This document shows, one piece after another, positions 58,486-64,000 of a stretch of 64,000 bases of DNA; the stretch's first letter is position 1, and every line of letters starts with the position of its first letter. The notes beneath the pieces were generated by a model. The model saw nothing but the letters and a program-made list of their open reading frames with translations. It made no database searches and was not told the origin of the DNA. Source of the stretch: Clostridiales bacterium (GTDB lineage Bacteria > Bacillota > Clostridia > Oscillospirales > Oscillospiraceae); NCBI GenBank assembly GCA_902363045.1, contig CABIYX010000008.1, positions 1-64,000 of the forward strand. The letters are read 5' to 3'. The position numbers were made by a program, and so were the translations under genes.

Positions 58486-60051
58486 TTGTCAGAAAACAAG
58501 GATCATTCCACCAGGACCATCAGCGTGGTCATGGCCATCACCCTGCTGGGGAAGGTGCTGGGCCTGTTCCGGGATCACCTGATGGCGGTGCACTACGGGA
58601 CCACCGGCATGGAGGCCAAGGCGTTCTATATCGCCAGCCGCATCCCCCGGGTGTTTTTCGATGTGGTGTTCGCCTCGGCCATCGCGGCCTGTTTCATCCC
58701 GGTGTTCAGCGAGTATCTCACCCAGAGAGGGAAAAAGGAGGCCTTCCGCTTTGGAAGCAACTTCCTGTCGGTGATGGCTCTGCTCACCGCGGTCCTCACT
58801 GTGCTGGGCATCCTGTTCGCCCAGCCCCTGGTGACCCTGTTCGCGGACGGCTATGACCCGCAGACGGCGGAACTGGCGGCCTCCCTCACCCGGGTGATGT
58901 TCCCCACGGTGCTGTTCACCGGGGTGGCCTTCTCCTTTGTGGGGATCCTCCAGGCCATGGACCGGTTCAATATTCCGGCCCTCATCAGCACAGTGTCCAA
59001 TCTGGTGATCATCGGCTACTTCTTTTTCCTGGACGAGCGGTTTGGGGTGTACGGGCTGGCTGGGGCCTATCTGCTGGGCTGGCTGCTCCAGGCGGTGGTC
59101 CAGGCGCCTTCGCTGCGCCGGCTGGACTTCCGGTACCGGCCGGACTTCTCCTTCCGTTCAGAGGGGATGCGGAAGGCCTTTGCCCTGATGGGGCCGGTGA
59201 TGATCTCCACCTGGGTGCAGCCCATCAACCTGACCATCAACACCAAGTTCGGTTCCCGCCTGTACGAGGGCGCGGGGGTGTCCGCCATGGAGTACTCCAC
59301 CAACCTGTATCTGGTGATCGCCGGGGTGTTCATCCTGTCTATCACCAATGTGATCTTCCCCCGTCTGTCCCGCCTGACGGCGGAGCACCAGGAGGGGGCC
59401 TTCCGGGATACCCTCCGGCAGACCGTCCACGGCAGCCTGTTTTTTGTCCTGCCCATGGCGGCGGGGCTGATGGTGCTGGCCAGGCCCATGGTGTCCTTCC
59501 TGTACGGGGGCGGGGAGTTTGACGCGTTTTCTGTCTCCATCACCTCGGAGGCCCTGGTGTGGGTCTCGCTGGGGATGGTGGGCTACGGGCTTCAGAACAT
59601 TCTCAGCCGTGCCTATTTCGCCCGGCAGGATGGGCGGACGCCCCTGGTGGCCGGAGGCGTGTCCATCCTGGCCAACATCCTTCTCTGCATGGTGCTGACG
59701 GAGCCCATGGGCGTGGCCGGACTGGCCATCGCCTCCACGGTGTCCTCCACATTGTATGCCGTGCTGCTGCTGGTCCCCATGGAGCTGCGGGGAGAGGGGA
59801 TCCTCTCCGGCGGCTTTGGGGCGGACTTTTTGAAAATGCTGGCGTCCACGGCGGGGATGGCGGCGGTGGTCTGGCTGGCCCGGAACAGCCTGTCCGCCCT
59901 TCTGCCCGCGGGCAAAGCGGGGGAGCTGCTTCTGCTGGGGGCCTGCGCGGCGCTGGGGGCGGCGGTCTATTTCCTGCTGGCCGGCCTGATGCGTCTGGAG
60001 GAGATGGGGCTGGCCCGGGATCTGATGAAACGAATCTTGAAACGAGGTTGA
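58486..60051 (+). CDS. murJ: Lipid II flippase MurJ (MviN family)
   Basis: About 521 residues with some 14 transmembrane helices. Family landmarks include G-K-V-L-G-L-F-R-D near residue 19, a V-F-F-D-V-V-F-A-S-A-I-A-A-C-F-I-P-V-F segment, and N-I-L-S-R-A-Y-F-A-R-Q-D-G-R-T-P near 370. MurJ moves lipid-linked peptidoglycan precursor across the membrane; some paralogues serve other polysaccharides. TTG at 58486 fits a GGAGAGG site better than the ATG at 58465. It heads the polysaccharide gene row. Confidence 0.94.
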   Translation: MSENKDHSTRTISVVMAITLLGKVLGLFRDHLMAVHYGTTGMEAKAFYIASRIPRVFFDVVFASAIAACFIPVFSEYLTQRGKKEAFRFGSNFLSVMALLTAVLTVLGILFAQPLVTLFADGYDPQTAELAASLTRVMFPTVLFTGVAFSFVGILQAMDRFNIPALISTVSNLVIIGYFFFLDERFGVYGLAGAYLLGWLLQAVVQAPSLRRLDFRYRPDFSFRSEGMRKAFALMGPVMISTWVQPINLTINTKFGSRLYEGAGVSAMEYSTNLYLVIAGVFILSITNVIFPRLSRLTAEHQEGAFRDTLRQTVHGSLFFVLPMAAGLMVLARPMVSFLYGGGEFDAFSVSITSEALVWVSLGMVGYGLQNILSRAYFARQDGRTPLVAGGVSILANILLCMVLTEPMGVAGLAIASTVSSTLYAVLLLVPMELRGEGILSGGFGADFLKMLASTAGMAAVVWLARNSLSALLPAGKAGELLLLGACAALGAAVYFLLAGLMRLEEMGLARDLMKRILKRG

Positions 60052-60054
60052 GGT

Positions 60055-61503
60055 ATGGAACGAATGCGAACGATCGTGCAGGCCAGCGCCGTGTACCGGG
60101 TGCTGGCGGCCCTGTGCCTGTGGTTCGGCGGGCAGTGGAGGGGCAGCGGGCTCATTCAGTGGTTCATCCACCCCCCGCTTCAGCTGGAGCAGGCGGAGTC
60201 GGACCACAGTGTCTTTGCCCGGCTCTGGCGGTGGATCCACGGAGGACTGTGCCGCCTGTACCGGGCCCTGCGCCTGGACAGGCTGTTTGAGGGCAGCATT
60301 TTTCAAAAATGCTGGCTGTGGGCGGGGGCGGCGGCTGTGCTGGCCCCCATCATCCCAACCATGGCGGTACTGGGACTGGTGCTGGTCAGCGCCTTTTCCC
60401 TGCTGCTGAACCTGATGGCGGACAGCGGGCGGAAGTTGTACTACGCCCCCATGAACCGCTATCTCTGGCTGTACGCGGCCATCTATCTGGCGGGGACCTG
60501 GTTCTCCGTGACCCGGGCGGGCAGCCTGCTGGGCGGTGTGCTGACGGTGGCCTTCATCCTCTTTTCCATCATTCTGGAAAATTCCATCACCACCCGGCGG
60601 CAGCTGGACACCCTGCTGCTCCTGCTGGTGATGGCGGGGACGGCGGTGGCCCTGTACGGCATCTGCCAGTACCTGTTCGGCTGGGGCTATCAGTCCGCCG
60701 CCTGGGCGGACAGTGAGATGTTCGGCGATGTGTTCCGGGTGCCCTCCACCCTGGAGAACCCCAATATGCTGGGACAGTATCTGATCCTGGCCATCCCCCT
60801 GGGCGGGGCGGGCCTTCTGGCCGCCGAGGACTGGGGGATGCGGGTATTCTACTTCTGCTGCTGCGGCGTCATGTGCGTGTGTATGCTGCTCACCCTGTCC
60901 CGGGGGGCGTGGCTGGGCCTGCTGTTTGCCGGCTTTGTCTTTGTGCTGTTCCTCCAGCCCCGGCTGCTGCTGCTGACCCCCCTGCTGCTGGTGGCCCTGT
61001 ACTTCATCCTGCCGGACGCGGTGATCAACCGCTTTGCCAGCATCGGGAATCTGGGGGACAGCTCCACCTCCTACCGGGTGTATATCTGGATGGGCACCCT
61101 GGCTATGCTGAAGGACTACTGGATGTGCGGCATCGGCCCGGGGGACGCGGCCTTCAATCTGGTGTATCCCAAGTACAGTTACAGCGGCATTGTGGCCCCC
61201 CACGCCCACAATCTGTTCCTGCAGATCATGTGTGACGCAGGTGTGGTGGCCCTGGTGGTGTTCGTCCTGCTGCTGTTCCACTATTTCCGGGACCTGTGCG
61301 CCGCCTTCTGCCGGGAGAAGGACCCATTCAGCCGCCTGTATCAGACGGCGGCAGTCAGCGGGATCGCCGGCTTCCTGGTCCAGGCGATGACGGACTACTC
61401 CTTCTATAATTACCGCGTGCTGTTCCTGTTCTGGGCCTGGCTGGCCCTGGGGTCGCTGCTGGCCCGGCGGGGCCAGCTTCCGGAAAGGGGGCTGAGGACA
61501 TGA
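60055..61503 (+). CDS. O-antigen ligase family membrane protein
   Basis: A 482-residue polytopic protein with about ten or more transmembrane helices. The long outer loop and H-A-H-N-L-F-L-Q motif near 382 (with G-I-G-P-G-D-A-A before it and L-S-R-G-A-W-L-G near 280) are typical of Wzy/WaaL-type O-antigen ligases and polymerases. It probably polymerises or attaches a surface polysaccharide. It starts four bases after the murJ stop. Confidence 0.9.
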   Translation: MERMRTIVQASAVYRVLAALCLWFGGQWRGSGLIQWFIHPPLQLEQAESDHSVFARLWRWIHGGLCRLYRALRLDRLFEGSIFQKCWLWAGAAAVLAPIIPTMAVLGLVLVSAFSLLLNLMADSGRKLYYAPMNRYLWLYAAIYLAGTWFSVTRAGSLLGGVLTVAFILFSIILENSITTRRQLDTLLLLLVMAGTAVALYGICQYLFGWGYQSAAWADSEMFGDVFRVPSTLENPNMLGQYLILAIPLGGAGLLAAEDWGMRVFYFCCCGVMCVCMLLTLSRGAWLGLLFAGFVFVLFLQPRLLLLTPLLLVALYFILPDAVINRFASIGNLGDSSTSYRVYIWMGTLAMLKDYWMCGIGPGDAAFNLVYPKYSYSGIVAPHAHNLFLQIMCDAGVVALVVFVLLLFHYFRDLCAAFCREKDPFSRLYQTAAVSGIAGFLVQAMTDYSFYNYRVLFLFWAWLALGSLLARRGQLPERGLRT

Positions 61504-62630
61504 TCCGGGTGCTGAACGTGATCAGCGACACCAACATCGGCGGCGCCGGACGGGTGATCCTCAACTATCTGCGGTATGCCGACAGCAGCCGGTTTGAGAC
61601 CTGGGCGGCCGTCCCCAGAGGCAGCCTTCTGAAGGCTCCGCTGGAGGAGGCGGGCGCCCGGGTGCTGGAGGTGGACGGCATGGCGGACCGCTCCTATCAC
61701 AAGGAGGACGTCAAGGCGCTGAAGGAGCTGATCCGCCGGGAGCGGCCCGATCTGGTCCACACCCACGGGGCCCTGTCGGGGCGTATCGCCGCCCGGCAGT
61801 GCGGCGTTCCGGTGGTGTACAGCCGCCACTCCGCCTTCCCGGTGCCCGCCAAGCTGCGGTATCCCCCCGGCCGGTGGGTCAACAAGTGGCTGAATGAGCA
61901 CTACGCCGACCGGATCATTGCCGTCAGCCCGGCTACGGCGGAAAATCTGACGGATGGCGGGATCTCTCCGAAGAAGATCACCATTGTGATGAATGGGGTG
62001 GCTCCGGTGGTCCCGGTCCCCGAGGAGGAGCGGGCGCGGCTTCGGGCCTCCCTGGGCCTGGATGAGGACACCTTTACTCTGGGCATCCTGGCCCGCCTGG
62101 AGGAGTACAAGGGCCATGTGTACCTGGCCCAGGCCGCCCGCATCCTCAAAGAGCAGGGCCGGAAGTTCCGCATCCTGGCGGCTGGGACCGGCGCCTTTGA
62201 GGCGGAGCTGCAAAAGGTGGTGGCGGAAGAGGGCGTGGAGGATGTGATGTCCCTGCTGGGCTTCCGGTCCGACGTGGCCGCGCTGCTGTCCATTCTGGAC
62301 GTGCAGCTCAACGCCTCCTACGGGACAGAGGCCACCAGCATGGCCCTTCTGGAGGGGATGAGCCTGGGGCTGCCCTCCATCGTCAGCGACTACGGGGGCA
62401 ACCCCTGGCTGGTGAAGGACGGGGACAACGGCCTGATCTTCCCCAGCCGGGACAGCCGGGCCCTGGCCGCCTGCATCGCCCGGCTGATGGACCGCCCGGA
62501 GGAGCGGGCGCGCATGGGAGCGCGGGCCCGGGAGGTGTTCCGGGAGCGGTTCACCGGCGAGATCTTTGCAAAAAATGTGGAGCAAGTTTACCTTGACATC
62601 CTGAAAGGAGTATCCCATGGAACAAAATAA
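61500..62630 (+). CDS. Family 4 glycosyltransferase
   Basis: A 376-residue GT-B enzyme: N-V-I-S-D-T-N-I-G-G-A-G-R-V near the start, H-T-H-G-A-L-S-G-R, N-G-V-A-P linker, G-I-L-A-R-L-E-E-Y-K-G-H, and the E-x7-E element (E-A-T-S-M-A-L-L-E-G-M-S-L-G-L-P). It adds a sugar during polysaccharide or glycolipid assembly; donor unknown. Four-base overlap with the ligase gene and 14-base overlap with the next gene. Confidence 0.93.
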   Translation: MIRVLNVISDTNIGGAGRVILNYLRYADSSRFETWAAVPRGSLLKAPLEEAGARVLEVDGMADRSYHKEDVKALKELIRRERPDLVHTHGALSGRIAARQCGVPVVYSRHSAFPVPAKLRYPPGRWVNKWLNEHYADRIIAVSPATAENLTDGGISPKKITIVMNGVAPVVPVPEEERARLRASLGLDEDTFTLGILARLEEYKGHVYLAQAARILKEQGRKFRILAAGTGAFEAELQKVVAEEGVEDVMSLLGFRSDVAALLSILDVQLNASYGTEATSMALLEGMSLGLPSIVSDYGGNPWLVKDGDNGLIFPSRDSRALAACIARLMDRPEERARMGARAREVFRERFTGEIFAKNVEQVYLDILKGVSHGTK

Positions 62631-63120
62631 CCACAAATTTCGGCTGCGGCTGAATCTGTTCGACGCCATCATTCTGGTGGCGGTCCTGCTGGTAGGGGCC
62701 GCGGCGGCCTGGATCGGCCTGCGCTCCGGCGGAGAGGCCGCCCCCACCGCCGCCCCGGTGCGCTACACCGTCATGTTTCAGAAGATGAAGGAGGGGGAGA
62801 GCGCCCTCATCCAGCCCGGCGACCAGCTGGAGGACGCGGTGAAGAACTATCAGATGGGCACTGTGGTCTCGGTGGAGGCCAGACCCGCGGAGGTCCAGGT
62901 CCTGGATCAGGAGCGGCAGGTCTATGTGAACGCGGTGCTGGAGGGCTATGAGGACGTATATGTCACGGTGGAGAGCACCTGCACCACCAGCGGAGACGGA
63001 GGAGCCCTGCTGCTGGGCGGCGGCTATGACTTCCGGGTGGGCCAGCTGGCCTATGTCCGGGGACCGGGCTACATGGGCAGCGGCCCTGTGACTGAGATCG
63101 AAAGGGGGGCTGAGCAGTGA
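62617..63120 (+). CDS. DUF4330 family membrane-anchored protein (copy 1)
   Basis: A 167-residue protein with one N-terminal transmembrane helix (A-I-I-L-V-A-V-L-L-V-G-A-A-A-A-W) and an extracytoplasmic beta-rich domain (V-R-Y-T-V-M-F; I-Q-P-G-D-Q-L-E-D; V-T-V-E-S-T-C). It matches DUF4330, found near capsule and cell-wall glycosyltransferase genes; function unknown. AAGGAG precedes the ATG and the gene overlaps both neighbours. Confidence 0.85.
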   Translation: MEQNNHKFRLRLNLFDAIILVAVLLVGAAAAWIGLRSGGEAAPTAAPVRYTVMFQKMKEGESALIQPGDQLEDAVKNYQMGTVVSVEARPAEVQVLDQERQVYVNAVLEGYEDVYVTVESTCTTSGDGGALLLGGGYDFRVGQLAYVRGPGYMGSGPVTEIERGAEQ

Positions 63121-63629
63121 AGATCATGGATCGGGATGGACGGCTGTTCGGCAAGATCAGCATCGTGGACGTGATCGTCCTTCTGGTGGTGGCGGCGATG
63201 GTGGCCGCCGTCTATGTCAAGACGCATAAGCCTCAGACGGGGAGCAATGTGGGGACCACCACGGTGGTCTATCAGATGGAGCTGGAGAACCAGCCGGAGT
63301 ATATGCTGGACGCCATCCAGGTGGGGGACCAGATGTTTGACAAGGAGCGCAGCACCGGCGGCTCTCTGGGCACCATTACAGACATTCAGGTCAGCGGCGG
63401 GACCTATGAAGGCAAGCTGAACGACGGGACGGTGGCCATGCTGCCCGCCGAGGACTGCTACAACATCCTTTTGACCATTGAGGGTGAGGCCCTGATCGAG
63501 GGGAACGGCAGTGTGATGCTCAACCGTATTTACAGCCTGGGGGTCAACTCCAACCGGAACTTCAATACCAAGTATGCCAATTTTGTGGGGACCATTGTGG
63601 ACCTCCAGATCCCCGGCGGGGATCAGTGA
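63117..63629 (+). CDS. DUF4330 family membrane-anchored protein (copy 2)
   Basis: A 170-residue paralogue of the preceding protein: D-G-R-L-F-G-K-I-S-I-V-D-V-I-V-L-L-V-V helix, then an outer domain with V-V-Y-Q-M-E-L, I-Q-V-G-D-Q-M-F-D and D-I-Q-V-S-G-G. This copy keeps the canonical DUF4330 start D-x-x-G-R-L-F-G-K-x-S-I-x-D. The start is GTG at 63117 behind AAAGGGGGG. The adjacent paralogues may form a heteromeric complex. Confidence 0.9.
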   Translation: MKIMDRDGRLFGKISIVDVIVLLVVAAMVAAVYVKTHKPQTGSNVGTTTVVYQMELENQPEYMLDAIQVGDQMFDKERSTGGSLGTITDIQVSGGTYEGKLNDGTVAMLPAEDCYNILLTIEGEALIEGNGSVMLNRIYSLGVNSNRNFNTKYANFVGTIVDLQIPGGDQ

Positions 63630-63636
63630 GGGAGCC

Positions 63637-64000
63637 ATGAAGATCTTTATGGCGACCATGGGGCTGGGCATCGGCGGCGCGGAGACCCACATCGTGGAGC
63701 TGGCCAAGGAGCTGAAGGCCCGGGGACATGAGGTGGTCATTGCCTCCAACGGCGGCGTATATGTGGCCGAGGTAGAGGCGGCGGGGATCCGGCACTACGC
63801 CGTCCCCATGCACCGGCGCAGCGTGGGGGATATGCTCCGCTCCCGGACCCTGCTCCGGCGGATCCTGCGGGAGGAGCGGCCTGACATCGTCCACGCCCAC
63901 GCCCGGATCCCAGCCTTTCTGTGCGGCACCCTCCAGCGGGAGCTGGGGTTCCCCTTCGTCACCTCCTGCCACGGGGTGTTCCAGGTCAGCGGGATGCTGA
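63637..64000 (+). CDS. Family 4 glycosyltransferase, N-terminal part (cut by window edge)
   Basis: The first 121 residues of a GT-B enzyme: I-F-M-A-T-M-G-L-G-I-G-G-A-E-T-H-I-V-E-L-A and R-P-D-I-V-H-A-H-A-R-I-P, followed by S-C-H-G-V-F. It continues past 64000 without a stop. The ATG at 63637 is seven bases after the DUF4330 stop, with a GAGGGAG site, so it belongs to the same operon. Confidence 0.9.
   Translation, partial: MKIFMATMGLGIGGAETHIVELAKELKARGHEVVIASNGGVYVAEVEAAGIRHYAVPMHRRSVGDMLRSRTLLRRILREERPDIVHAHARIPAFLCGTLQRELGFPFVTSCHGVFQVSGML

Noticed and set aside
59158..61281. A 707-codon minus-strand frame opposite murJ and the O-antigen ligase
   Set aside because: A Gln/His/Pro-rich artefact of opposite-strand GC bias.

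Overview
The window looks like part of the chromosome of a high-GC, anaerobic, gut-type Firmicute, most likely an Oscillospiraceae member (Flavonifractor/Lawsonibacter/Pseudoflavonifractor-like). The basis is inference from gene content: IreB, a YerC/TrpR-like regulator, TagO/MnaA, acetate kinase, a three-subunit [FeFe] hydrogenase, an SLH-domain surface protein and strong GGAGG ribosome sites, many with GTG or TTG starts. No 16S gene or other decisive marker is present.

Layout. (1) 1-6.87 kb: one end of an integrative conjugative element (ICE) on the minus strand. It carries a ParB-like protein with a long basic/AT-hook N-terminus, a DUF7768/DUF4406-like protein, an ArdA antirestriction protein, a PcfB/DUF3801 protein and the VirD4/TraG coupling protein. 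virD4 is split by a complete group II intron (about 3-2563) whose LtrA-type protein closely resembles that of the lactococcal Ll.LtrB intron. The ICE ends against a collagen-like gene that has lost its 5' part. (2) 7.4-25.4 kb: housekeeping chromosome. It holds a TPR glycosyltransferase, ackA and tmcAL, a DUF3810 membrane protease-like protein, cardiolipin synthase, a phosphodiesterase, a trio of small unknown proteins, the teichoic-acid/cell-wall genes mnaA and tagO, trpS, ireB, DUF523, yerC-methyltransferase-hslO and pfkA. (3) 25.66-26.17 kb: five tRNA genes (Val, Asp, Phe, Gly, Cys) behind a near-consensus promoter. (4) 26.6-39 kb: a more AT-rich block next to tRNA-Cys. It has a ten-gene minus-strand operon (BtpA/SgcQ protein, FGGY kinase, EamA transporter, M20 and M24 peptidases, complete Opp transporter with binding protein) and a divergent GntR/HutC regulator. 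It reads as a catabolic island for an imported peptide-like compound that also releases a kinase substrate. (5) 39.3-50.1 kb: a DUF4358 lipoprotein, a PnuC transporter behind a structured attenuator-like leader, a PPP-type phosphatase, DUF2156, an NhaC-family transporter controlled by a clear lysine riboswitch, and the hydCBA hydrogenase operon. (6) 50.4-64 kb: a YwqG/unknown/nitrilase operon, a nucleoside kinase, a 944-residue secreted phosphodiester glycosidase with SLH and SH3 domains, and a polysaccharide/cell-wall operon (murJ, O-antigen ligase, GT4, two DUF4330 proteins, a second GT4 cut by the window edge).

Possible novelty is concentrated in the peptide/sugar catabolic operon at 26.7-38.9 kb, the pnuC leader, the repeated palindromes of the ICE, the hairpin array at 24.1-24.35 kb, and the duplicated tail of ackA. 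Because the DNA is GC-rich, many long open frames on the opposite strand of real genes (up to 938 codons) are spurious and were left out.
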